Source: Pseudomonadota bacterium
GTDB lineage: Bacteria; Pseudomonadota; Gammaproteobacteria; Xanthomonadales; Rhodanobacteraceae
DNA: 64,000 nucleotides
Reading direction: 5' to 3'
Assembly (NCBI GenBank): GCA_023388255.1
Contig: JAEWGO010000011.1
Location: 124,001-188,000 of the forward strand
The notes under the pieces are model-generated. The model was not told where the DNA came from. It saw nothing but the letters and a program-made list of their open reading frames with translations, and searched no databases. Both the position numbers and the translations under genes were made by a program. Shown here one piece after another: positions 56,206-64,000 of the stretch (the first letter of the stretch is position 1; each line of letters begins with the position of its first letter).

Positions 56206-57645
56206 ATGGACATCAGCCGGCAATTCGCCGAACACGCCTGGTTGCCGCGTGGCTTCGCGGCGAACGTGCGCATCGACATCGATCGTGGAGGTTTCCGGTC
56301 CGGCGCCTTGATGGCGGTGGAGGCCGATGCAGCGCGTGGCGAAGCCGAATTCCTTGGCAAGTTCGTCGTGCCCGGCATGCCGAACCTGCATTCGCATGCG
56401 TTCCAGCGCGCGATGGCCGGGCTTGCTGAGAGGAAAGGGAGCGCCGAAGACTCGTTCTGGAGCTGGCGCGAAGTCATGTACGCGTTCGCCGGTCGCATCG
56501 GGCCAGACGACCTGCGCGCGATAGCAACGCAACTGTATGTGGAGATGCTCAAGGCCGGCTATACGCAGGTATGCGAGTTCCACTACCTGCATCACCAGCC
56601 GGACGGAACGCCGTATGACGATCCGGCGGCGATGTCGCTGGCGCTGGTCGAGGCCGCTCGCGAAGCCGGGATTGGCTTGACCCTGCTGCCGACCTTGTAC
56701 ATGACCGGTGGTTTCGATGGCCGTCCACTTGGCGAGCGGCAGCGCCGCTTCGGACACGACGTGGACAGCTACCTGCGGCTGGTCGAGCGCCTGCGAGGAA
56801 TGGAATCGCCCCTGCTGCGTGTCGGCATCGCGCTGCATTCGCTGCGTGCGGTGCCGGAGGAGGCGATGCGGATGGTGCTCGAAGCCACGGCAGCGATGCC
56901 GCTTTCGGGCGACCATCATCCGGCTTCGCTGATGCCGATCCATGTCCATGTTGCGGAACAGATTGGCGAGGTGCAGGACTGCCTCGCGATCCGCAATGCG
57001 CGCCCGGTCGAATGGTTGCTCGATCACGCCGACATCGATCCTCGCTGGTGCCTCGTGCACGCGACGCACATGACCGAGGCGGAAGCGCGTCGCCTCGCCG
57101 CGACGGGTGCAGTCGCCGGATTGTGTCCGACCACCGAGGCGAATCTCGGCGACGGCCTGTTTCCGCTGAAGGTGTATCTGGATGCCGGAGGCGCCATCGG
57201 CATTGGCTCGGACAGCCACATTTCGGTGTCGCCGGTCGAGGAGTTGCGCTGGCTCGAGTATGGCCAGCGTCTGATCACGCGCCATCGCAATATCGGCGCC
57301 ACGGTGGCCACGCCGAGTACAGGCGAAACCCTGTTCGCGCGCGCGCTGGCCGGGGGCACGCGTGCCGCCGGCGTGGCGATGGGGCGGATCGAAGGCGACC
57401 ATCCATCATTGCCGGCCGTGGGCCTGCGCGCCGATCTCGTCGTCCTCGATGATGCATCGCCGCTGCTGGCTGGTCGCGATGCCGCTCACGTGATCGACAC
57501 ATGGCTGTTCGCCGGCAACGCGAACCTCGTGCGCGACGTGATGGTTGGCGGCCAGTGGGTCGTACGCGATGGGCGTCATATTGACGAGGCGGCCATCGCG
57601 GCGCGTTACCGTGATGTGATCGAACGCCTCGTGCGCGCGGGCTGA
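56206..57645 (+). CDS. hutF: formimidoylglutamate deiminase
   Basis: 479 residues; converts N-formimidoyl-L-glutamate to N-formyl-L-glutamate and ammonia, the five-step histidine route of Pseudomonas and Xanthomonas. Amidohydrolase fold: GMPNLHSHAF (His62, His64), HVHVAEQ, LVHATHM and GIGSDSH supply the metal and catalytic ligands. The ATG at 56206 has GGGAAGG before it. The 3' end overlaps the convergent LysR gene by 40 bp. Confidence 0.95.
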   Translation: MDISRQFAEHAWLPRGFAANVRIDIDRGGFRSGALMAVEADAARGEAEFLGKFVVPGMPNLHSHAFQRAMAGLAERKGSAEDSFWSWREVMYAFAGRIGPDDLRAIATQLYVEMLKAGYTQVCEFHYLHHQPDGTPYDDPAAMSLALVEAAREAGIGLTLLPTLYMTGGFDGRPLGERQRRFGHDVDSYLRLVERLRGMESPLLRVGIALHSLRAVPEEAMRMVLEATAAMPLSGDHHPASLMPIHVHVAEQIGEVQDCLAIRNARPVEWLLDHADIDPRWCLVHATHMTEAEARRLAATGAVAGLCPTTEANLGDGLFPLKVYLDAGGAIGIGSDSHISVSPVEELRWLEYGQRLITRHRNIGATVATPSTGETLFARALAGGTRAAGVAMGRIEGDHPSLPAVGLRADLVVLDDASPLLAGRDAAHVIDTWLFAGNANLVRDVMVGGQWVVRDGRHIDEAAIAARYRDVIERLVRAG

Positions 57646-58562
57646 GGCGTGTTGAAGCGCTCGCGCAGGAAGTCGGCGAACACGCGCAGTTTCGGCGCAA
57701 GTTGTGCACGGCTCGGATAGTAAAGATAGAAGCCGTCGTACGGAGGCAGGTAGTCGTCGAGCACGCTGACGAGCGTGCCGTTGTCCAGATGTGCTTGCGT
57801 CCACGGCGCCATCGTGTGCGCGAGGCCGATGCCGGCCAAGGCTGCGCGCAGGGTCAGCGACGTGTCGTTGCTGATCAGATTGCCTTCGACGCCGATCTCG
57901 AACCAGCGCCCGCGTTCGCAGAACTCCCAGCGATAGGCATTCCCGGCCGAACTGAAGCGCGAGCGCAGGCAGTTGTGCGCCTGCAGCTCGCGCGGATGTG
58001 TCGGCGTGCCGTGACGCGCGAAGTACGCCGGCGAGCCGACCACCACCGAGCGCTGCGGACCGCCCAGTGGCAGCGCGACCATGTCGAGCTGCATCTTCTC
58101 GCCGAGGCGGATGCCGGCATCGAGACCGCTCGCGACGAGATCGGTGAGCGAGCTGTCGACGACGATGTCGAGCCGCACCTCCGGATACGCCAGCAGGAAC
58201 TCGGAAAGATGGGGTTCGAGCAAGGCCGACACCATGGCCTGCGGCAGCGTGATGCGCAGCGTGCCGGCCGGTCGTGCGCGCTGCTGGCGCGCGTCGTCGA
58301 CCGCCGCGTCGATGTCGAGCAGGGCCGGCTCGACGCGCGCGAGCAGGGCCGCTCCCGCCTCGGTGAGGCCTACGCGCCGCGTCGTGCGGTTCAGCAGGCG
58401 TACGCCGATGCGCGCTTCCAGCGCGCGGATCGTCTGCGACAGCGCTGATGGCGACACGCCGAGTTCGCGCGCCGCGCGCGTGAAGCCGCCGAGCTCGGCA
58501 ATGCGCGCGAAAGCGAGCAAGGCGGGCAGTTGGTCGGGCGCGATTGTGAAGGATGGCTTCAT
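57606..58562 (-). CDS. LysR family transcriptional regulator
   Basis: 318 residues. HTH: LLAFARIAELGGFTRAARELGVSPSALSQTIRALE. The rest is the LysR ligand-binding domain (GTLRITLPQ ... LLAYPEVRLDIVV ... AGIRLG). The start ATG at 58562 follows the real N-terminus; the frame extends upstream. It is divergent from a short-chain dehydrogenase and an aldo/keto reductase across 78 bp, the classical arrangement for a LysR target. 3' overlap with hutF by 40 bp. Confidence 0.93.
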   Translation of the reverse strand: MKPSFTIAPDQLPALLAFARIAELGGFTRAARELGVSPSALSQTIRALEARIGVRLLNRTTRRVGLTEAGAALLARVEPALLDIDAAVDDARQQRARPAGTLRITLPQAMVSALLEPHLSEFLLAYPEVRLDIVVDSSLTDLVASGLDAGIRLGEKMQLDMVALPLGGPQRSVVVGSPAYFARHGTPTHPRELQAHNCLRSRFSSAGNAYRWEFCERGRWFEIGVEGNLISNDTSLTLRAALAGIGLAHTMAPWTQAHLDNGTLVSVLDDYLPPYDGFYLYYPSRAQLAPKLRVFADFLRERFNTPQPARTRRSITSR

Positions 58563-58590
58563 GGTCCATGCGGATCGTGGGGATTTTTCG

Positions 58591-58602
58591 TTGCAGTCGC
58601 AA
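58591..58602. promoter_or_regulatory. candidate LysR-site inverted repeat
   Basis: TTGC-AGTC-GCAA in the middle of the 78-bp divergent gap. A short symmetric site such as a LysR regulator could use; the typical T-N11-A spacing is not exact. Confidence 0.35.
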
Positions 58603-58640
58603 GGCGCACGATACGCGCCTGTCCGACATGGAGATCCGAA

Positions 58641-59390
58641 ATGCCCCAACGCCTGAAGAACCGCATCGCCCTCGTGACCGGCGCCTCATCCGGCATCGGC
58701 GAAGCCACTGCGATCGCGCTGGCCGAGGCCGGCGCGAAGGTCGCGATCGCCGCGCGCCGGCGCGATCGCCTCGATGAACTCGCCAGCCGCCTCAGTGCGC
58801 TCGGCGCAGATCCACTGGTATTGCAGGCCGACCTGCTCGACGAACACGAGGCGCAGCGCATCGTCGCGGACACCGAGGCGCATTACGGTCGCCTCGACAT
58901 CCTCGTCAACAACGCCGGCGTGATGTATCTGGAGCCGGTCGCGGAAGCCGATCTCGGCCGCTGGCGGCGCATGCTCGAACTCAATGTGCTGAGCCTGATC
59001 GCCTCGACGCAGGCCGCGCTGCGCGGCATGCGCGAACGGCGCGAAGGCGACATCGTGAACATCGCCTCGACCGCCGGCCGTGTCGCGAACCCCAACGGCG
59101 CGGCGTATTCGGCGACCAAGTTCGCCGTCGTCGCATTCTCCGAAGCGCTGCGCCGCGAGGTCTACCAGGACCGCGTGCGCGTCAGCGTGGTCGAACCGGG
59201 TATCGTCGAGACCGAGTTGCGCGAGCACATCGGCCACGCAGCCGTGAAGCACTCGATCGAAGCCTGGGCCGAAAGCCTGCGCCAGTTGCAGCCCGACGAC
59301 GTCGCCGAGGCGATCCTGTTCTGCGTCTCGCGCCCACCGCACGTCAGCATCAACGAAATATTGATGCGGCCGACCGATCAGGAACGCTGA
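58641..59390 (+). CDS. short-chain dehydrogenase/reductase
   Basis: 249 residues, classical SDR. Cofactor loop TGASSGIG, NNAG, catalytic Ser in NIASTAG and YSATKF (Tyr-x3-Lys) are all present. The AARRRDR after the first strand suggests NADP preference. Cytoplasmic; substrate unknown. GGAG lies 8 bases before the ATG at 58641. Followed by the aldo/keto reductase after 47 bp; both probably answer to the LysR regulator. Confidence 0.93.
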   Translation: MPQRLKNRIALVTGASSGIGEATAIALAEAGAKVAIAARRRDRLDELASRLSALGADPLVLQADLLDEHEAQRIVADTEAHYGRLDILVNNAGVMYLEPVAEADLGRWRRMLELNVLSLIASTQAALRGMRERREGDIVNIASTAGRVANPNGAAYSATKFAVVAFSEALRREVYQDRVRVSVVEPGIVETELREHIGHAAVKHSIEAWAESLRQLQPDDVAEAILFCVSRPPHVSINEILMRPTDQER

Positions 59391-59437
59391 CTGCGCATCG
59401 CGTCGAACGATTCCGCCATCTCGCAAGGAAATACGCC

Positions 59438-60436
59438 ATGAAAACCCGTCGGCTCGGCCAGCAGCTCGAAGTGTCCGCGTTCGGACTCGGCTGCATGGGC
59501 CTTTCGCATGCATACACGACCAACCTGCCGGACAGCGCCGCCGGCATCGCACTGATCCATCGCGCGCTGGAGCTTGGCACCACTCTGTTCGACACGGCCG
59601 ACATCTATGGCCCGGAAACCAACGAGCGTCTGGTTGGCGAGGCGATCAAGGGACGGCGCGGGCACGTGGTGCTGGCGACGAAGTTCGGTTTCCCGATCGG
59701 CAGCGACATTTTCGCGTCCGCCGGCAGCCGCATCGACGGCCGGCCCGAATATGTGCAACGTGCCTGCGAGGCCTCGTTGCGCCGACTCCGTGTCGAGTAC
59801 ATCGATCTGTACTACCTGCATCGTGTCGATCCGGAGACGCCGATCGAGGATACGGTCGGCGCGATGTCGCGCCTGGTCGAGCAGGGCAAGGTGCGCTGCC
59901 TCGGCTTGTCCGAGGCGGCGGCCGCGACGATCCGACGTGCGCATGCGGTGCATCCGATCGCCGCGATCCAGAGCGAATACTCGCTGTGGAACCGCGATCC
60001 GGAGGACGAGGTATTGCCGCTTTGTCGCGAACTCGGCATCGGTTTCGTGCCTTTCAGCCCGCTCGGCCGCGGTTTCCTGTCCGGTCGCTTCAAGAGCATC
60101 GAGGATTTCGCCGAGGACGACTTCCGGCGCAGTTCCCCACGTTTCCAGGGCGAGAATTTTGCGAAGAACCTGGCTCTGGTCGACAAGGTCAGGGCGTTCG
60201 CGGCGACGCGCCGCGCTACGCCGTCGCAGGTCGCGCTGGCATGGCTGCTCGCGCAGGGCGAACACGTCGTGCCGATTCCGGGCACGACCAGCATCGCGCG
60301 ATTGGAGGAAAACCTCGCTGCGGCGGACATCGCACTTTCCGCGGACGAACTTGCCGCGATCGAAGCGATCGTGCCGCGCGATGTCGCCGCCGGTGCGCGC
60401 TATGGCGAGGTCGGCATGCGCCAGATCAATCGCTGA
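59438..60436 (+). CDS. aldo/keto reductase
   Basis: 332 residues, (beta/alpha)8 barrel. FDTADIYGPETNERLVGEAI contains the catalytic Asp and Tyr, ATKFG the Lys, YYLHRVDP the His. Conserved IPGTTS and the C-terminal loop bind NADPH. Similar to YdbC/AKR13-type oxidoreductases for general aldehydes or ketones. AAGGAAA precedes the ATG. Second gene of the SDR operon. Confidence 0.92.
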   Translation: MKTRRLGQQLEVSAFGLGCMGLSHAYTTNLPDSAAGIALIHRALELGTTLFDTADIYGPETNERLVGEAIKGRRGHVVLATKFGFPIGSDIFASAGSRIDGRPEYVQRACEASLRRLRVEYIDLYYLHRVDPETPIEDTVGAMSRLVEQGKVRCLGLSEAAAATIRRAHAVHPIAAIQSEYSLWNRDPEDEVLPLCRELGIGFVPFSPLGRGFLSGRFKSIEDFAEDDFRRSSPRFQGENFAKNLALVDKVRAFAATRRATPSQVALAWLLAQGEHVVPIPGTTSIARLEENLAAADIALSADELAAIEAIVPRDVAAGARYGEVGMRQINR

Positions 60437-60437
60437 T

Positions 60438-60453
60438 CGCGGCGCACGCCGCG
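60438..60453. terminator. short GC hairpin between convergent genes
   Basis: CGCGGC and GCCGCG around GCAC, immediately after the aldo/keto reductase stop and 10 bp from the NPP gene end. No T-run, so only a candidate bidirectional terminator. Confidence 0.4.
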
Positions 60454-60462
60454 CCGCTGTCG

Positions 60463-61710
60463 TCAGTGTTGCAGCGGTTGCGCCAGCATCGGTGCGACCG
60501 TAGCGAAGTCGCCGTCGTTGCGCTGCGCCGTGATGCCGAGCAGGTGTGCGAGCAACGGGTAGACATCGACATTGTCGAACGCGGGCACGACGAGGCGGTG
60601 CTTGAAGTCCGGGCCGTGCGCGATGAACAGCGCGCGCATGGCTGGATCGTCGTTGTCGTAGCCGTGCTCGCCGGCGGAGAAGTGGCCGCCGTCGTTCTCG
60701 TAGCCATGCGAGGAAATGGTGCCGCCATCCTCGGCGAGGCAGAGCAGGGAAGGTATGCGTGGATTCGTGCCGTAATGCAACCGGGGCGGCAGTTCCGACT
60801 TGCGCCAGCACTGCATGTGGGGATGTGGCACCAGCAGCGCGCGTTCGATCGCGGCGGTCTTGCCCTTGTGCGGTTCGATGCCGGCGAGGATGCCGTAGTT
60901 GACGACGTCGACGTCGGCAAGCGGGATCACGTCGTCGAGATAGCTGCGCCTGTCGCGCGTGGTCGCGGTCATGCCGTGGTCGGACACGATCACCAGGTTG
61001 GTGTCGTCATACAGGCCGCGCTGCTTGAGTCCGTCGACGAGCCGCGCCAGCGCCGCATCGACGCCGCGCAGGGCGGCATCGACTTCGGGCGAATCCGGGC
61101 CGCGATCATGGCCGGCATGGTCGACCTGATCGAAGTAGAGGGTGAGGAACGTTGGCTGTTTCGGCGCGGGCAAGTCGAGCCATTGCAACACCTGGTCGAC
61201 GCGCTGGTCCGGCGTGATCTTGCCGTCGAACGACAGCCATTCGCTCGGGCGCACACCGGCGATCGCGACATCCGAACCCGGCCAGAACATCGTCGCCACG
61301 CGCACCCCTTGCTTCTCGGCGCTGACCCAGATCGGCTCGCCGCCCCACCAGGCGGGATCGCCGGTGGTCTTCGCGTCCTTGTAAACGAAACGCTTGCCGC
61401 TCGCCGGATCGATGAAGCGGTTGTTGACGATGCCGTTGTGGTCCGGATAGAGGCCGGTGACGAGCGTGTAGTGGTTCGGGAACGTCAACGTCGGGAACGC
61501 CGGGATCAGCGCCTGTGCGCGTACGCCGTCGGCGGCCAGCGCGGCGAGCGTCGGCGTCTCGTGGCGATCGAGATAGTCGGCGCGGAAGCCGTCGATCGAA
61601 ATCAGGATCAGCGCATGGCGAGCGGGCGCGGCATCGGATCGCAATGGACCCGGCGCGCAACCGGCGGCGCAGACGATCCAGACCAGTATCAGCAGGGCGC
61701 GCAGGCGCAT
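60463..61710 (-). CDS. nucleotide pyrophosphatase/phosphodiesterase (NPP) lipoprotein
   Basis: 415 residues. Lipobox CAAGC, then the alkaline-phosphatase superfamily core: ILISIDGFRADYL (first metal Asp), TFPNHYTLVTG with nucleophile Thr76, YFDQVDHAGHDRG, VSDHGM, and SSHGYEN near the end, all NPP motifs. It hydrolyses nucleotide phosphodiesters in the periplasm. The closest type known to me is the Xanthomonas NPP studied structurally. Start ATG at 61710. 102 bp from the next gene upstream. Confidence 0.93.
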   Translation of the reverse strand: MRLRALLILVWIVCAAGCAPGPLRSDAAPARHALILISIDGFRADYLDRHETPTLAALAADGVRAQALIPAFPTLTFPNHYTLVTGLYPDHNGIVNNRFIDPASGKRFVYKDAKTTGDPAWWGGEPIWVSAEKQGVRVATMFWPGSDVAIAGVRPSEWLSFDGKITPDQRVDQVLQWLDLPAPKQPTFLTLYFDQVDHAGHDRGPDSPEVDAALRGVDAALARLVDGLKQRGLYDDTNLVIVSDHGMTATTRDRRSYLDDVIPLADVDVVNYGILAGIEPHKGKTAAIERALLVPHPHMQCWRKSELPPRLHYGTNPRIPSLLCLAEDGGTISSHGYENDGGHFSAGEHGYDNDDPAMRALFIAHGPDFKHRLVVPAFDNVDVYPLLAHLLGITAQRNDGDFATVAPMLAQPLQH

Positions 61711-61812
61711 GGCGGTTCTCCGACCGGAAAACCGCCTATGCTCGCCGAAAGCGATGACAGTTCCCAGCGCTGCAATGTCGCAGCGCCGATGTCGAAGGAA
61801 TCAAAGCGACGC

Positions 61813-62427
61813 TCAGATGCCGCGTGCGCGCACCGGGCCGAGCGTGCCGTCGATGCGCGCATTCGCCGCCGCGGCGATGAAACGGCCGCCGTGGGCCGCC
61901 TCGAAATTGCGATAGGTTTCGAGCAATCCGCCGTACACATGCAAGGTGACCGCCGGGCGGCGCGCGGAGAGATTGGTGCAGCGATGCGCGTAGCCCTGCG
62001 TGCCGCGGAACGCGCAAGACTGGCCTTCCTCCAGCAGGGTCGTGCCGACGAAGCGCGGCTGCGCGTGGCCCTTGCTGTCGTCCATGAGTTCGTAGTCTTC
62101 GACCGCCAGCCCGCCCTGCAGCACCATCTCGATGCCCCACAGGCCGGCATGATCGTGCACCGGCGTGGCATGGCCGGCCGGCCACACCATGATGAGTCCC
62201 GTGTAGCGGCCGTCGCGCTCGCGCTCGTACAGCCAACGCGTGAATTCGCGCGGATTCTGGTCGCACAGGCTGCGCAGCGCGCGACGATCCTTCGGCGAGT
62301 ACCATGCCGCCTCGCGCAAGCCGCTATGCACCTGCTCCAGCGAAAATTCCGGGCCGCCCTGCGCCATGCACGATGCCATGTAGGCGCGTACGCTACGTGT
62401 CACGTCAAGATCGATCGGCAACATCAT
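61813..62427 (-). CDS. cysteine dioxygenase-like cupin protein
   Basis: 204 residues. The iron site HDH at 91-93 in GHATPVHDHAGLWG and GYAHRC (His148) are the three-His ligands of the CDO family. It would oxidise cysteine (or 3-mercaptopropionate, or a related thiol) to the sulfinate. The substrate cannot be told. Two ATGs in tandem (62427 and 62424). Divergent from the Old Yellow Enzyme gene over 116 bp. Confidence 0.9.
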   Translation of the reverse strand: MMLPIDLDVTRSVRAYMASCMAQGGPEFSLEQVHSGLREAAWYSPKDRRALRSLCDQNPREFTRWLYERERDGRYTGLIMVWPAGHATPVHDHAGLWGIEMVLQGGLAVEDYELMDDSKGHAQPRFVGTTLLEEGQSCAFRGTQGYAHRCTNLSARRPAVTLHVYGGLLETYRNFEAAHGGRFIAAAANARIDGTLGPVRARGI

Positions 62428-62543
62428 TGCACCCCGTTGTCGTCCCCCGCGGCACACTGGACCATAGTCCTCGTTAAGCTGGCGCTAAGTTTCCCGGGCA
62501 AGTTCCGGCGGCGGCCAGCAGCCTCAATTCCATTGGAGAAACC

Positions 62544-63602
62544 ATGTCCTTGTTCGAGCCGCTGGCCCTCGGCAATGTGGTAGTGCGCAACCGCATCGCG
62601 GTGTCGCCGATGTGCGAATACTCGTCCGTTGACGGCCTGCCGGACGACTGGCATCTGGTCCACCTGGGCAGCCGCGCGGTCGGCGGCGCCGGGCTGGTGC
62701 TCACCGAAGCGGCGGCCGTCTCGGCGGAAGGGCGCATCTCGCCGGCCGATGCCGGCATCTGGAACGACGCCCAGCGCGACGCGTGGCGGCGCATCACCGC
62801 GTTCATCAGCGCACACGGCGCGCAACCCGGCATCCAGCTCGCGCACGCCGGACGCAAGGCGAGTACCGCCGCGCCGTGGCTCGGCGGCGGCCCGATCGCG
62901 CGCCAGCAGGGTGGCTGGACGCCGCTGGCGCCAAGCGCGATTCCGTTCAACGACGGCTACACGGTGCCGATCGCGCTCGATGCGGCAGGGATCGCCAAAG
63001 TCGTCGCCGACTTCCGTGCCGCCGCGCTGCGCGCACGCGAAGCCGGTTTCCGCGTGATCGAGATCCACGCCGCGCACGGCTATCTGCTGCACGAATTCCT
63101 GTCGCCGCTGTGCAACCGCCGCGATGACGCCTATGGCGGTTCGCTGCCGAACCGCGCGCGCCTGCTGCGCGAGACGGTCGCCGCCGTGCGCGAAGTCTGG
63201 CCGGTACCGGCGCCGCTGCTCGTGCGCGTCTCCGCCACCGACTGGGTTGCCGGCGGCTGGGACATCGACGAATGCGTACAGCTCGCGGCGTGGCTGAAGA
63301 CAGACGGCGTCGACCTGATCGATTGTTCCTCCGGTGGCGCGGTTGCGCATGCCAAGGTGCCGGTCGCGCCGGGCTATCAGGTGCCGTTCGCAGCACGCAT
63401 CCGGCGCGAGGCCGGCATCGCGACCGGTGCGGTCGGCCTGATTACCGAAGCCGCACAGGCCGAGGCGATCGTCGAGCGCGGCGAAGCGGATATCGTCCTG
63501 CTCGCACGCGAGCTGTTGCGCGACCCGTACTTCCCGCGCCGTGCGGCAGCGGAACTCGGCGTGAAGATCGAACCGCCGATTCAATACCAGCGGGCGTGGT
63601 AG
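62544..63602 (+). CDS. Old Yellow Enzyme family NADH:flavin oxidoreductase (XenA/YqjM-like)
   Basis: 352 residues, FMN TIM barrel. SPMCEYSS with Cys24 (the thermophilic-like class redox Cys), IQLAHAGRKAS, and IHAAHGYLLHEFLSP with His175, His178 and Tyr180 match XenA (His178/His181/Tyr183). It reduces electrophilic alkenes, and probably xenobiotics such as nitro compounds, at the expense of NAD(P)H. GGAGAAA precedes the ATG at 62544. Confidence 0.93.
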   Translation: MSLFEPLALGNVVVRNRIAVSPMCEYSSVDGLPDDWHLVHLGSRAVGGAGLVLTEAAAVSAEGRISPADAGIWNDAQRDAWRRITAFISAHGAQPGIQLAHAGRKASTAAPWLGGGPIARQQGGWTPLAPSAIPFNDGYTVPIALDAAGIAKVVADFRAAALRAREAGFRVIEIHAAHGYLLHEFLSPLCNRRDDAYGGSLPNRARLLRETVAAVREVWPVPAPLLVRVSATDWVAGGWDIDECVQLAAWLKTDGVDLIDCSSGGAVAHAKVPVAPGYQVPFAARIRREAGIATGAVGLITEAAQAEAIVERGEADIVLLARELLRDPYFPRRAAAELGVKIEPPIQYQRAW

Positions 63603-63778
63603 GCAGCACGTCCTCCACGCATCCATGATGCTCGTTGTTCCGAATCGAGGGCCGTGGAACTGCACATACCGCCACACAGACCTTCAATGCCGTTGCATTC
63701 AAGATGGTTCGTTTGCCGGATAACAGGTGCGAAGTGCGACGGACTGCGCGGTGTTTCCTTGATTTTCCAATGCATTGC
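63603..63778. other. right-edge region without a recognised gene (part of a 398-bp gap)
   Basis: After the Old Yellow Enzyme stop no convincing gene follows to the window end. AT is slightly higher around 63660-63780, lower codon bias than the neighbours. The only recognisable part is the remnant at 63779-63928. In 63929-64000 nothing is seen. Confidence 0.4.
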
Positions 63779-63928
63779 CAGCGAGCGGTGCGCCTCGACA
63801 ACGCCTTGGCGGGCGCTGGACGGTTCGGCTTGCTGCCGCGGGATGCGGCACGCATCGTCGATCGCGTCGTGGGAGCCGTGCGCGGCTGGCGCGATGTTTT
63901 CGAGCGCATGGACGTGCCGCTGCGCTAA
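63779..63928 (+). pseudogene. possible remnant of a HipA-like kinase C-terminus
   Basis: The frame reads RAVRLDNALAG, then FGLLPRDAARIVDRVVGAV, then RGWRDVFERMDVP and a stop. That is the pattern of the last 45 residues of HipA-type toxin kinases (FGL, A..I...V..AV..W, then a short Val/Leu tail). No ATP-binding or catalytic part exists upstream in any frame, nor a HipB gene. The match is by eye only. It could be a decayed fragment or chance. Confidence 0.35.
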
Positions 63929-64000
63929 TGCGAGCGGGTGGCGAGCGCGTTCCGGCGCGCTGACGATATCGGCATGCGCGACGTGGATCGGCAATTGTGA

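Overview
The window is about 64 kb of GC-rich bacterial chromosome, densely packed with genes on both strands. The gene set points to a gammaproteobacterium of the order Xanthomonadales (Lysobacterales), probably Rhodanobacteraceae or a Dokdonella-like lineage. Reasons are the methionine synthase split into two genes, a giant NAD-dependent glutamate dehydrogenase, the histidine degradation branch through formimidoylglutamate deiminase, a sortilin-like BNR-repeat exported protein, many exported peptidases, and a short IFADGFE motif that I associate with secreted proteins of this order. The taxonomic call is inference; there is no rRNA gene in the window.

Layout. 1-4.2 kb: methionine cycle operon on the minus strand (ArsR-methyltransferase fusion, then the two halves of MetH). 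4.2-6.5 kb: exported esterase-like protein and an acyl-CoA dehydrogenase. 6.7-17.5 kb, all minus: a large secreted M12B-type metalloprotease, a methyltransferase, a lytic transglycosylase, a DUF3187 protein and an RND efflux pump (inner membrane pump plus adaptor). 17.9-24.8 kb, plus: glutamate dehydrogenase, NAD kinase and a lipoprotein aminopeptidase. 24.9-28.8 kb: cell-envelope genes (Gly/Tyr-rich lipoprotein, outer-membrane phospholipase A, EF-hand protein, DUF2127 membrane protein, HExxH lipoprotein). 29-30 kb: a small RNA-binding locus (cold-shock protein, a 110-bp tandem repeat, RRM protein). 30-38.7 kb: DUF2235 hydrolase, MBL hydrolase, pirin, Mpo1-like protein, acyltransferase, LolA-like protein and the sortilin-like protein. 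39-43.4 kb, minus: a three-gene EmrAB-type tripartite efflux operon. 43.4-53.5 kb: cytochrome c', TcdA, TatD, trypsin-like protease, a 35-residue lysine-rich protein, DbpA, acyltransferase, RIO kinase, BaiN-type flavoprotein, YaeQ and YkgJ. 53.5-57.6 kb: hutI and hutF flanking a ClC channel. 57.6-64 kb: a LysR regulator divergent from an SDR/aldo-keto reductase pair, an NPP phosphodiesterase, a cysteine dioxygenase-like protein, an Old Yellow Enzyme and what looks like a HipA-kinase remnant.

Most of the window is housekeeping and envelope or efflux functions in ordinary operons. I found no prophage, transposase, CRISPR array, tRNA or rRNA. I did not find a clear new multi-gene system. The least explained signals are non-coding: (1) a palindromic repeat family with one copy between the metH halves and another at 38.8 kb, whose arms co-vary; (2) an exact-period 110-bp tandem repeat between the cold-shock gene and the RRM gene, with a related short copy near 6.55 kb; (3) a perfect 13-bp hairpin that is at once a terminator for the RND operon and part of the apparent N-terminus of the next gene. 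Very long open frames antisense to the real genes are common here and are artefacts of GC-rich codon use.
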